Under the pieces are notes generated by a model, which saw nothing but the letters and a program-made list of their open reading frames with translations, did not search any database and had not been told where the DNA came from. DNA of 9,429 nucleotides from Aurantimonas sp036252795 (GTDB lineage: Bacteria > Pseudomonadota > Alphaproteobacteria > Rhizobiales > Rhizobiaceae): NCBI GenBank assembly GCA_036252795.1, contig DASYHY010000086.1, forward strand, positions 1-9,429. Reading direction: 5' to 3'. Positions 1 through 7,211 of this stretch are shown in pieces (positions within the stretch are counted from its first letter, which is position 1; each line of letters opens with the position of its first letter). The translations under genes were made by a program, and so were the position numbers.

Positions 1-458
1 AGGTCCCCGACCTGCTCGCGCCATCGTGCCAGCCGGGCCGGCGTCTGCGGCGCCCATTTCATCGCCTTGAGCTTCGTCTCCCAGATCGGGCCGAGCGCGA
101 CGTAGTCCGGCCTGGCGGCGAGCGCCGTCGACAGTTCGGCCCGGTCGTGCGTGCTGATCCCCAGCCGCAGCCCGGCTGCGCGGATCGCGGCGAGACCGGC
201 TTCCGCAAGATCCTCCTGGCCGAGATGCACGAAATCGCAGCCTTCCGCGATCGCCAGCTGCCAATGATCGTTGATGACTAGCGTGCAGCCATGCGCGGCG
301 CAGACCGCCTTCGTCCGCCGCACCGCGTCGCGCAGCCGCTCGGGCGCCATGTCCTTGGCCCGCAGTTGCAGGAGCTTGACGCCGACGGGCACCAGACGCT
401 CGGCCTGCTCCGCGTCGTCGACGATCAGATAGAAGGGGTCGAGCCGCTCGCCGGTCAT
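1..458 (-). CDS. thiE: Thiamine-phosphate synthase ThiE (3' end cut by window edge)
   Basis: ThiE joins HMP-pyrophosphate to thiazole phosphate carboxylate to make thiamine monophosphate, in the cytoplasm. About 152 codons are visible, starting MTGERLDPFYLIVDD; the family is usually near 210 residues, so roughly the last quarter lies beyond the left edge. Visible motifs are QLRAKD (31-36), VINDHWQLA (61-69), FVHLGQEDL (76-84), GISTHDRAE (100-108) and YVALGPI (119-125), which follow the TIM-barrel phosphate and pyrophosphate sites of the family. The stretch after GPI reads WETKLKAMKW instead of the common P-T-x-T-K form; from memory, rhizobial ThiE proteins show a similar KMKWAPQ segment. The ATG at 458 overlaps the thiG stop codon by four bases (ATGA), so translation is probably coupled. 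It is the last visible gene of the TPP-riboswitch-led thi operon. Confidence 0.93.
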   Translation of the reverse strand, partial: MTGERLDPFYLIVDDAEQAERLVPVGVKLLQLRAKDMAPERLRDAVRRTKAVCAAHGCTLVINDHWQLAIAEGCDFVHLGQEDLAEAGLAAIRAAGLRLGISTHDRAELSTALAARPDYVALGPIWETKLKAMKWAPQTPARLARWREQVGD

Positions 459-1270
459 TCGGCGCCGCCGAGCATCGGCTGGCCGAAGGTCGGCGTCGAG
501 GGCGCCGCCATGTCGCGCGGGTCCATCGGATCGGCGAGAAAGGCGAGCCGCCCCGCCTCCACCGCCCCGGCAAAGGCCCGCGCCATGGCGACCGGCTCGC
601 CGGCCCGGGCGACGGCGGTATTGAGGAGCACGCCGTCATAGCCGAACTCCATCGCGGCGGCGGCGTGCGAGGGCAGGCCCAGTCCGGCGTCGACGATCAG
701 CGTCGTCTCCGGGAAATGCGCCCGCAGCTGGCGCAGCCCGTAGCGGTTGTTGAGCCCGAGCGCCGAGCCGATCGGCGCGCCCCACGGCATCAGGACGCGG
801 CAGCCGGCCTCGACCAGCCGGTCGGCGACGGAAAGGTCCTCCACCGTGTAGGGCAGCACGTCGAAACCGTCCTCGATGAGGATCCGGGCCGCCTCGACCA
901 GCCCGAACACGTCCGGCTGGAGCGTTTCCGCGTCGCGCACCACCTCCAGCTTGATCCAGTTCGTCGCGAACACCTCGCGCGCCATCTGCGCCGTCGTCAC
1001 CGCCTCGCGCACCGAATGGCAGCCGGCGGTGTTCGGCAGCACCTTCACGCCGAGTTCGCGGATCAGCGACCAGAAGGCCTGGCCGGCGCGCCCGGTGCCG
1101 GATTCGCGGCGCAGCGAGACGGTCACCACCCCGGCGCCGGCAGCCTTGATCGACTCGGACATGACCTGCGGCGAGGGGTAGAGCGAGGTGCCCAGCATCA
1201 GCCGCGACCCGAGCCGCGTGCCGTAGATGTCCATGCCGTCCGCAGTGTCTTCTGGGCGCCTGTCCTCCAT
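455..1270 (-). CDS. thiG: Thiazole synthase ThiG
   Basis: ThiG condenses 1-deoxy-D-xylulose 5-phosphate, dehydroglycine (from ThiO here) and sulfur from ThiS thiocarboxylate into the thiazole phosphate of thiamine. The 271-residue product has the family's hallmarks: LMLGTSLYPS (24-33), TVSLRRES (50-57), PNTAGC (79-84), WIKLEV with the expected Schiff-base lysine at K107, LMPWGAPIGSALGLNN in the phosphate-loop region, DAGLGLPSHA and LLNTAVA. It is slightly longer than typical (about 256-265) because of a hydrophilic N-terminal extension before MDIYGTRL. M1 (1270) is preferred over M13 because GGGAGG lies about 7 bases upstream, inside the end of thiS. The thiS stop and this ATG are separated by 3 bases, and the thiE ATG overlaps the thiG stop, which indicates a tight operon. 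Family assignment is secure; only the start is open. Confidence 0.96.
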   Translation of the reverse strand: MEDRRPEDTADGMDIYGTRLGSRLMLGTSLYPSPQVMSESIKAAGAGVVTVSLRRESGTGRAGQAFWSLIRELGVKVLPNTAGCHSVREAVTTAQMAREVFATNWIKLEVVRDAETLQPDVFGLVEAARILIEDGFDVLPYTVEDLSVADRLVEAGCRVLMPWGAPIGSALGLNNRYGLRQLRAHFPETTLIVDAGLGLPSHAAAAMEFGYDGVLLNTAVARAGEPVAMARAFAGAVEAGRLAFLADPMDPRDMAAPSTPTFGQPMLGGAE

Positions 1271-1273
1271 GGC

Positions 1274-1471
1274 TCAGCCTCCCTTCATCGGGGCGATGAT
1301 CTCGACCGCGTCGCCCTCGGCAAGCGGCGTCCCGGCGCGCGCCTCGCGCGGGACGAAGTCCTGGTTGAGCGCGGTGGCGACGATCGCTCCCTCGTAGCCG
1401 AGCTCCAGGAGCAGGCCGTCGAGCGTCGAGGCGTCGACGTCGCGCAGTTCGCCATTGACCGATATGTTCAT
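1274..1471 (-). CDS. thiS: Sulfur carrier protein ThiS
   Basis: ThiS is a small ubiquitin-fold protein that is adenylated and then thiocarboxylated at its C-terminal glycine, and donates sulfur to ThiG. The 65-residue product starts MNISVNGELRDVD, has the ALNQDFVPR stretch typical of the family near residues 34-42, then GDAVEIIAPMKGG at the end. The C-terminal Gly-Gly is intact, so it should be functional. Its length matches the usual 65-70 residues. Its ATG overlaps the thiO stop by four bases, and its stop lies 3 bases before the thiG start, so all three are likely co-translated. No ThiF-type adenylyltransferase is encoded in this window; it must be elsewhere or replaced by MoeB. Confidence 0.95.
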   Translation of the reverse strand: MNISVNGELRDVDASTLDGLLLELGYEGAIVATALNQDFVPREARAGTPLAEGDAVEIIAPMKGG

Positions 1472-2445
1472 GAGGCAGCCTTCAGTCTCTCGCCCAGAAT
1501 GTCGGACACGGCCTCGCCCGCCATGGCCGGGGACAGCAGGAAGCCGTGGCGATAGAGCCCGTTGACGGTGACGACGCGGCCCCGGCGCGATACGCGCGGC
1601 AGATTGTCGGCGAAGGCCGGCCGAAGGCCGCTGCCGGTCTCGACGATCTCGGCCTCGGCAAACGCGGGGTGCAGCGCATAGGCAGCGTTGAGGAGGTCGA
1701 CCATCCCCCGCGCCGTGACGCCGCGCCTGTCCTGGCTCTCCACCATCGTGGCGCCCACCATGAACAGCCCGTCGCCGCGCGGGACGACGTAGATCGGCCA
1801 GCGCGGATGCAGGAGCCGGACCGGGCGCGAAAGCGTCACCTCGCGGCTCTTCAGGATCAGCATCTCTCCCCGCACCGGGCGCAGCTGCGGCATGTCATCG
1901 GCGGCCGCGAAGCCGCGGCAGTCGACGATGAGATCATGGTCGAGGGCGGACGGGGTGACGGCGGCGCCGAAATGGACCTGCCCGCCTGCGTGGACGGCGA
2001 GGTCGACGAGGCTCTCCAGCGCCAGGCGCGGGTCGAGATGGGCTTCCGCGGGGAAGAACAGCGCGTCGCCGAAGCGGCCGGCGAGATCCGGCTCGAGCGC
2101 TGCGATCCTGTCGGGCCCGATGCGCTCGTGGCCGCGCGTGCGGCGCGAGAAGCGGGCGAGATCGCCGCGGTCGCGCAAGGGGACCACCACCAGCGTGCCC
2201 TCGCGCCGAACGTGGGGCACATTCGCCGCCCACCAGTCGATCCCGGCAAGACCGGGCGCGACGATCCCGGAGCCGGCATCCTCGGCTTCGCAGTACGGCG
2301 CCAGCATACCGCCGGCGAGCCATGAGGCGGCACTTGTGCCGAGCCGCTCCGACGCCTCGTAGATCTCGGCGGGCCGGCCCTGCTCGGCGAGCCGTGCGGC
2401 GGTGACGAGCCCGGCGGCGCCGGCCCCGATGATGGCGATGCGCAT
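1468..2445 (-). CDS. thiO: Glycine oxidase ThiO (FAD-dependent)
   Basis: ThiO oxidises glycine to dehydroglycine (iminoacetate) with FAD and oxygen, supplying the C2-N unit for the thiazole ring. The 325-residue product begins MRIAIIGAGAAGL, a dinucleotide-binding GxGxxG motif at residues 7-12, with an acidic residue ending the second strand (E30). ASWLAGGMLAP (40-50) is a ThiO-type active-site stretch, and the C-terminal NGLYRHGFLLSP segment is typical of D-amino-acid-oxidase-fold enzymes. Start choice: the reading frame stays open upstream to an ATG at 2595, but that codon is inside the TPP riboswitch P1 helix, and the extra 50 residues look unstructured. The ATG at 2445 gives the standard N-terminus and length. 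Its ribosome binding site is weak (GGGA about 11 bases upstream). It is the first gene of the operon. Confidence 0.93.
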   Translation of the reverse strand: MRIAIIGAGAAGLVTAARLAEQGRPAEIYEASERLGTSAASWLAGGMLAPYCEAEDAGSGIVAPGLAGIDWWAANVPHVRREGTLVVVPLRDRGDLARFSRRTRGHERIGPDRIAALEPDLAGRFGDALFFPAEAHLDPRLALESLVDLAVHAGGQVHFGAAVTPSALDHDLIVDCRGFAAADDMPQLRPVRGEMLILKSREVTLSRPVRLLHPRWPIYVVPRGDGLFMVGATMVESQDRRGVTARGMVDLLNAAYALHPAFAEAEIVETGSGLRPAFADNLPRVSRRGRVVTVNGLYRHGFLLSPAMAGEAVSDILGERLKAAS

Positions 2446-2448
2446 GGT

Positions 2449-2466
2449 CAGGACGATCCCGTCCTG
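2449..2466 (-). promoter_or_regulatory. Hairpin just upstream of thiO start, possible expression platform
   Basis: On the minus strand CAGGAC and GTCCTG can pair around the loop GGGATC. The hairpin ends three bases before the thiO ATG. It holds the only Shine-Dalgarno-like purine stretches (AGGA in one arm, GGGA in the loop). Inference: the hairpin could gate ribosome access as the output of the TPP riboswitch. No pairing with the aptamer has been shown. Confidence 0.4.
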
Positions 2467-2545
2467 CCTTCGTGCCTGCCGATCATCCGCGTCCTCCGTC
2501 TGCATCGGATCCGCTGGCTGACGACAGGATGGAAAGGCTTCGCGC

Positions 2546-2564
2546 GGCCTGCAAAGGCCCTTGC
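2546..2564 (-). promoter_or_regulatory. Two mutually exclusive hairpins in the thiO leader
   Basis: On the minus strand, GCAAG (2564-2560) can pair with TTTGC (2555-2551). Alternatively GGCCT (2559-2555) can pair with AGGCC (2550-2546). The two share bases, so only one can form at a time. That arrangement suits a riboswitch expression platform between aptamer and gene. No T-tract follows, so a simple intrinsic terminator is unlikely. The stems are only 5 bp long in GC-rich DNA, so chance is possible. Confidence 0.3.
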
Positions 2565-2591
2565 CCACTCGCCGATCGCCGCGAGCGGCAG

Positions 2592-2689
2592 CCATCCCTC
2601 CGCCAGTGCAAACTGGATCAGGTTCGAAGGGTCGCCACGCGCTGTCGCCGGTGGCCTCTCAGTTCCCTGCCGGAACTCCCCTTGGATGG
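2592..2689 (-). promoter_or_regulatory. TPP riboswitch (THI element) controlling the thi operon
   Basis: Read on the minus strand, the conserved THI-box elements occur in order: GGGGAGTTCC, GGAACTGAGAGG, then GACCCTTCGAACCTGATC, then CAGTTTGCACTGGCGGAGGG. GTTCC/GGAAC, GCCAC/GTGGC and CAGT/ACTG form the internal helices. CCATCC (2689-2684) pairs with GGATGG (2597-2592) to close P1. The CTGAGAG and CCTGATC cores that bind the pyrimidine and pyrophosphate parts of TPP are intact. It lies about 146 bases ahead of thiO, so high TPP should turn the operon off. The mode (translation or Rho-dependent termination) is not evident, as no strong intrinsic terminator follows. Confidence 0.95.
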
Positions 2690-2693
2690 ACGG

Positions 2694-2722
2694 AATCTGG
2701 GCGTCCGGGCCAGCCCTGTCAA
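2694..2722 (-). promoter_or_regulatory. Putative sigma-70-type promoter of the thi operon
   Basis: On the minus strand a perfect -35 box TTGACA (2722-2717) is followed by exactly 17 bases and CAGATT (2699-2694), a 3-of-6 match to TATAAT. Transcription would start around 2686-2689, right at the 5' strand of riboswitch helix P1. That positional fit is the main support, as the -10 box is weak. Confidence 0.6.
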
Positions 2723-2756
2723 CTTGGTCGAGCCGAGCTTTTGCCGCCTGCCCCGC

Positions 2757-3272
2757 TCACGCCTGCGGGATACGGGCTTGCCGGCGTCGTCGGCGCATTC
2801 GCAGCGCGCCGTGGCAGCCCGCGCCGCAGGCCCAGCCGAGCCCGAACCCGACGGCCGTCAGGAGCAGTCCCTCGACGGTGATCGGCAATGCCGGACGGTA
2901 GTCCTCGCCGGTCCGCCCGGCGATGGCCCAGTCGGGATCGCCGGCCGCGAGGAAAGGCCGGAACAGCGGCGCCGCCTCGAGGAGTTCGCGATAGCGCCGC
3001 TCCACGTCTTCGTAGCGCACGATGGTGGTGGCGGCGTCGGCACCCTGCCGCACGACCAGCGTGTCGGCATTGGCCTGCAGGCGGTCCAGCGCCTGCTGGC
3101 GCGACAGCGAGAGGCTGCTGGCGCTTTCGTCGAACCGCGCGACGACCTGCCGAAGCTCGTCCGCCGCACCGCCCAGCCGCTGCAGATATTGCTGGGTGAA
3201 CTCCGTCGACTGGCTGAACGTCAGCCCGAGGAGGATCGCCGCGAACAGACGGATCAGCAGCGCCGACATCAT
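2757..3272 (-). CDS. DUF2937 family membrane protein
   Basis: This 171-residue protein matches what I recall of the DUF2937 family: a short N-terminal hydrophobic segment (about 4-20) followed by TEFTQQYLQRLGGAADELRQVV (23-44), and near the C-terminus ALPITVEGLL leading into a second membrane segment (about 131-152). Between them lies a charged, mostly helical region of about 85 residues, then a very basic tail (RMRRRRRQAR). The likely topology is two membrane passes with the middle part on one side. No enzymatic motif is visible and its function is unknown. GGAGG lies 4 bases before M1 (3272) and 7 before M2 (3269), so either methionine could start. It lies 81 bases after the LysR gene on the same strand and may be cotranscribed with it. 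No clear terminator separates it from the thi promoter. Confidence 0.8.
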   Translation of the reverse strand: MMSALLIRLFAAILLGLTFSQSTEFTQQYLQRLGGAADELRQVVARFDESASSLSLSRQQALDRLQANADTLVVRQGADAATTIVRYEDVERRYRELLEAAPLFRPFLAAGDPDWAIAGRTGEDYRPALPITVEGLLLTAVGFGLGWACGAGCHGALRMRRRRRQARIPQA

Positions 3273-3353
3273 GCTTCCTCCGGTCGACCCGGCCGATGCC
3301 GGTCATCGCACCACAACGCGGCGCGGCGCTGGTCCGATCCGGCGGGCTGCACG

Positions 3354-4250
3354 TCACGCAAACAGGCGGGTGCCGCGCTCGGCGATGGCCTGGAAACTCG
3401 CGGTGACATGGTCGGCGAGCGCGTCGGCGACGATCCCCGCCCCGTCCCGCCGGGCGAGGATCATTCGGTAGGATCCGAGAGCCGGCAACCCTCTTTCGGG
3501 GCCGAGCCGCACCAGGTTCTCCGAAACGACGCTGAGCGGCAGCGGCGCCACCGCCAGATCCGCCGCGACCGCCGCGATCTGCCCCTGGCAGAACTCGCTG
3601 CGATAGGCGAGGCGGTAGTCGATACCCGCCTTGTCGAGGGCGTTCAGCGCAATGGCACGCCAGGAACAGCCGTGGTCGGCCAGCGCCAGCGGCAGCGGCC
3701 GGGTTCCCGCAGCCATTCCGCCGCGGGCGCCGATCCAGACCAGCGGCTCGGTGTGGATGACGTTCGGACCATCGGCTGCCGTATCGCTGGCATAGATGGC
3801 GATGTCGAGTTCGCCGCTCGCGCAAAGCCGTTCCAGTTCCGCCGTCCGGTCCAGCCGGACCTCCACCTCGACCCTCGGATGGGTCTGGGCGAAGCGCCGC
3901 AATATGTCGGGGATCGCGATCGTGCCGGCGTCGTTCGGGACGCCAAGCCGGACGCTGCCCTCGCAGGCCGGCTCGTTGAAGCGGGTGAAGGCCTCGTCGT
4001 TTAGCTTCAGCAGCCGCCTTGCATAGCCGAGGAAGATCTCGCCGTCCGGCGTCAGGGCCACGCTGCGCGCGTCGCGCCGAAACAGATCGCGGCCGACCAT
4101 GTCCTCGAGCTTCTTGACCTGCAGGCTGATCGCGGAGGGGCTGCGATGCACCCGCTCGGCGGCGCGCGAGAAATTTCCCGTGTCGGCGATCGCCACGACC
4201 GTCCGCGCGAGGTCGATGTCGAGATTGGGATGGGCAGGCATGGAGGACAT
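3354..4250 (-). CDS. LysR-type transcriptional regulator, LrhA/HexA-like
   Basis: The 298-residue length is standard for LysR-type DNA-binding regulators. The N-terminal winged helix-turn-helix is clear: ARTVVAIADTGNFSRAAERV, then SPSAISLQVKKLED (37-50), RDLFRR (54-59) and ALTPDGEIFLGYARRLL (65-81). The effector-binding half (about 97-290) resembles the LrhA/HexA subgroup: GSVRLGVPND, GELDIAIY, PLVWIGARGG, PLPLAL, then a cysteine followed by WRAIALNALDKAGIDYR. The inducer is unknown. It is divergent from the DUF1127 gene at 4355, and an inverted repeat with T-N11-A spacing lies between them, so control of that gene and of itself is likely. M4 is an alternative start, but M1 has a weak AGG upstream and M4 has none. 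DUF2937 follows on the same strand. Confidence 0.92.
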   Translation of the reverse strand: MSSMPAHPNLDIDLARTVVAIADTGNFSRAAERVHRSPSAISLQVKKLEDMVGRDLFRRDARSVALTPDGEIFLGYARRLLKLNDEAFTRFNEPACEGSVRLGVPNDAGTIAIPDILRRFAQTHPRVEVEVRLDRTAELERLCASGELDIAIYASDTAADGPNVIHTEPLVWIGARGGMAAGTRPLPLALADHGCSWRAIALNALDKAGIDYRLAYRSEFCQGQIAAVAADLAVAPLPLSVVSENLVRLGPERGLPALGSYRMILARRDGAGIVADALADHVTASFQAIAERGTRLFA

Positions 4251-4284
4251 GAAGGCGACCTGTCAGCTGAACTCAAGGCAAAAG

Positions 4285-4311
4285 TTTATACCTTCTCGTT
4301 TTTCTAATCAA
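4285..4311 (-). promoter_or_regulatory. Putative promoter of the LysR gene
   Basis: On the minus strand TTGATT (4311-4306) and TATAAA (4290-4285) lie 15 bases apart, inside an AT-rich patch unlike the GC-rich surroundings. The spacing is a little short. The -35 box touches the LysR-type site at 4311-4325, as expected for autorepression. This is inference from motifs only. Confidence 0.4.
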
Positions 4312-4325
4312 TGAGCGAACCTCAT
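4311..4325. promoter_or_regulatory. Candidate LysR-type operator (T-N11-A inverted repeat)
   Basis: ATGAG and CTCAT form a perfect 5-bp inverted repeat around CGAAC, giving exactly the T-N11-A layout of LysR-family boxes (T at 4312, A at 4324). Imperfect extension continues outward (CAAT on the left, ATTG on the right). It lies in the divergent spacer between the regulator and the DUF1127 gene and abuts the regulator's putative -35. Binding by the adjacent LysR protein is inferred, not shown. Confidence 0.5.
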
Positions 4326-4354
4326 ATTGCAGTCATCAGCAATTGGAGGTGCTC

Positions 4355-4666
4355 ATGCTATCCTACCACCACGCACCCGTCCGCCCCGGAGACGAGGAGA
4401 CCAATCTGGTCGCTTCCGGATTTGCGGCGCGGCTCAAATCCTGGAGCGTCGAAAGGCGGCAGCAGCGTCTGCGGCGGGACGCGTTCAACACGCTGCTCCG
4501 CGTCGACGACCACATCCTCGCCGACATCACCGGGCTGACCCGCGCCCAGGTCGAACATGCCGCAAGTCTGCCGCTCAGCGTCGATGCCACGGCCGTCATC
4601 CGCATGCGGCTGGGTGACCTGCGGGACCGTCCCGCGGCGACCCCCGATCGCCGATCCGGGTCGTAG
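4355..4666 (+). CDS. Small DUF1127 (YjiS-like) domain protein
   Basis: This 103-residue, arginine-rich protein carries a DUF1127/YjiS-like core at about residues 42-68: FNTLLRVDDHILADITGLTRAQV matches the family pattern of a short helix, a D-D/R-x-L-x-D-I block and LTR. DUF1127 proteins are abundant in Alphaproteobacteria; some act on RNA turnover or in carbon, nitrogen or phosphate responses, but the role of this one is unknown. The flanks are unusual for the roughly 45-residue short class: about 40 residues precede the core and a proline- and arginine-rich tail follows it. The ATG at 4355 has GGAGGT four bases upstream. A TTG 12 bases earlier is in frame but has no ribosome binding site. 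It is transcribed away from the LysR gene, which may control it. Confidence 0.75.
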   Translation: MLSYHHAPVRPGDEETNLVASGFAARLKSWSVERRQQRLRRDAFNTLLRVDDHILADITGLTRAQVEHAASLPLSVDATAVIRMRLGDLRDRPAATPDRRSGS

Positions 4667-4714
4667 GCTCATCCCATCCCGACGCTGCCCTGCCTCCTGG
4701 CGGGAGCGGAAACG

Positions 4715-4742
4715 AAAAAGGCGCGCCCTTCGCGGGCGCGCC
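4715..4742 (-). terminator. Intrinsic terminator of pnp (possibly bidirectional)
   Basis: A perfect 9-bp GC-only stem, GGCGCGCCC and GGGCGCGCC (4742-4734 and 4728-4720), encloses a 5-base loop. On the minus strand TTTTT follows directly (4719-4715), the classic intrinsic terminator layout, 30 bases after the pnp stop. On the plus strand the same hairpin lies 54 bases after the DUF1127 stop but is followed only by TTCATG, so it would terminate that gene weakly at best. Confidence 0.9.
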
Positions 4743-4771
4743 TTCATGAAGCGGTGTGAAGAAGAGGCCGG

Positions 4772-6907
<2,136 letters not shown>

Positions 6908-6928
6908 GTTCTTGCCTTTTCATCCTGC

Positions 6929-6986
6929 GCTCCGTGGTGCCCGTTTCGGGCGCCGGAGCCGGAGCGCGTTTCGTGGTCGAAACGCG
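6929..6986 (-). promoter_or_regulatory. Double hairpin in the pnp 5' leader
   Basis: Two adjacent inverted repeats lie 21-79 bases upstream of the pnp start. One pairs CGCGTTTCG with CGAAACGCG (9 bp, 6965-6973 and 6978-6986) around a 4-base loop. The other nests GCCCG/CGGGC inside GCTCCG/CGGAGC (6929-6959). In E. coli, pnp represses itself through RNase III cleavage of a leader stem followed by PNPase action. A similar role here is inference from position and structure only. Confidence 0.5.
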
Positions 6987-7015
6987 TCATGGGCAAGACG
7001 GCGGGAGGCTTCGCG

Positions 7016-7158
7016 GGAACCTGGTCGGTTCCGCCGCGGTGGCTTTCCACCGCGCTGTTCCGGAAGCATCCGGCAATCCTGCCCCATGACCGTTCGGTGG
7101 TCGGACGGCGCGACTGGTTCGCGCGATCCGGGGCTGCGGCGCTCCCTGGCGGAGCACC
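7016..7158 (-). repeat. Cluster of four short inverted repeats in the rpsO-pnp spacer
   Basis: Four non-overlapping hairpins can form on the minus-strand RNA: GGAACC/GGTTCC (7016-7032), CGCGGTGG/CCACCGCG (8 bp, 7035-7054), GCGCGA/TCGCGC (7108-7124) and GGTGCTCC/GGAGCGCC (8 pairs with one G-U, 7138-7158). Loops are 4-5 bases. Three of the four loops contain CCA on the minus strand. No open reading frame in this spacer looks real. Likely roles are transcript stability or processing, but none can be assigned. Confidence 0.5.
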
Positions 7159-7164
7159 GAAATG

Positions 7165-7204
7165 CGCTCGGCGGGCCCCGGAACGATCCAAGGCCCGCCG
7201 AGCG
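7165..7204 (-). terminator. Long hairpin directly after rpsO (terminator or processing site)
   Basis: A perfect 13-bp stem, CGCTCGGCGGGCC and GGCCCGCCGAGCG (7204-7192 and 7177-7165), starts 7 bases after the rpsO stop. In minus-strand RNA, UUGGA and UCCGG extend it by 5 pairs, two of them G-U, to 18 bp with a UCGU loop. The opposite strand cannot make these wobble pairs, so the structure favours rpsO-pnp RNA. Only CATTTCGG follows, a poor T-tract, so partial termination, 3'-end protection or RNase III cleavage are all possible. Confidence 0.65.
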
Positions 7205-7211
7205 AGAATGG

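Noticed and set aside
665..1555. A 296-codon open frame on the plus strand
   Set aside because: It is antisense to thiG, thiS and the end of thiO, and looks like shadow coding with heavy Arg/His/Asp content.
2719..3825. A 368-codon open frame on the minus strand
   Set aside because: It is out of frame with both DUF2937 and the LysR gene, which have clear family motifs. Composition is Arg/Gly-rich shadow sequence.
2472..4004. A 510-codon open frame on the plus strand
   Set aside because: It runs antisense through the TPP riboswitch, DUF2937 and the LysR gene. The translation has low-complexity Arg/Pro/Gly content and no recognisable motif.
4263..4270. TCAGCTGA palindrome near the LysR start as an operator
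   Set aside because: It is only 8 bp and contains a common restriction-site-like core, so it is weak evidence beside the T-N11-A repeat nearby.
4720..4742. Perfect GC-rich inverted repeat as a possible operator or recombination site
   Set aside because: The T-run directly after it on the minus strand, and its position 30 bases after the pnp stop, make an intrinsic terminator the simple explanation.
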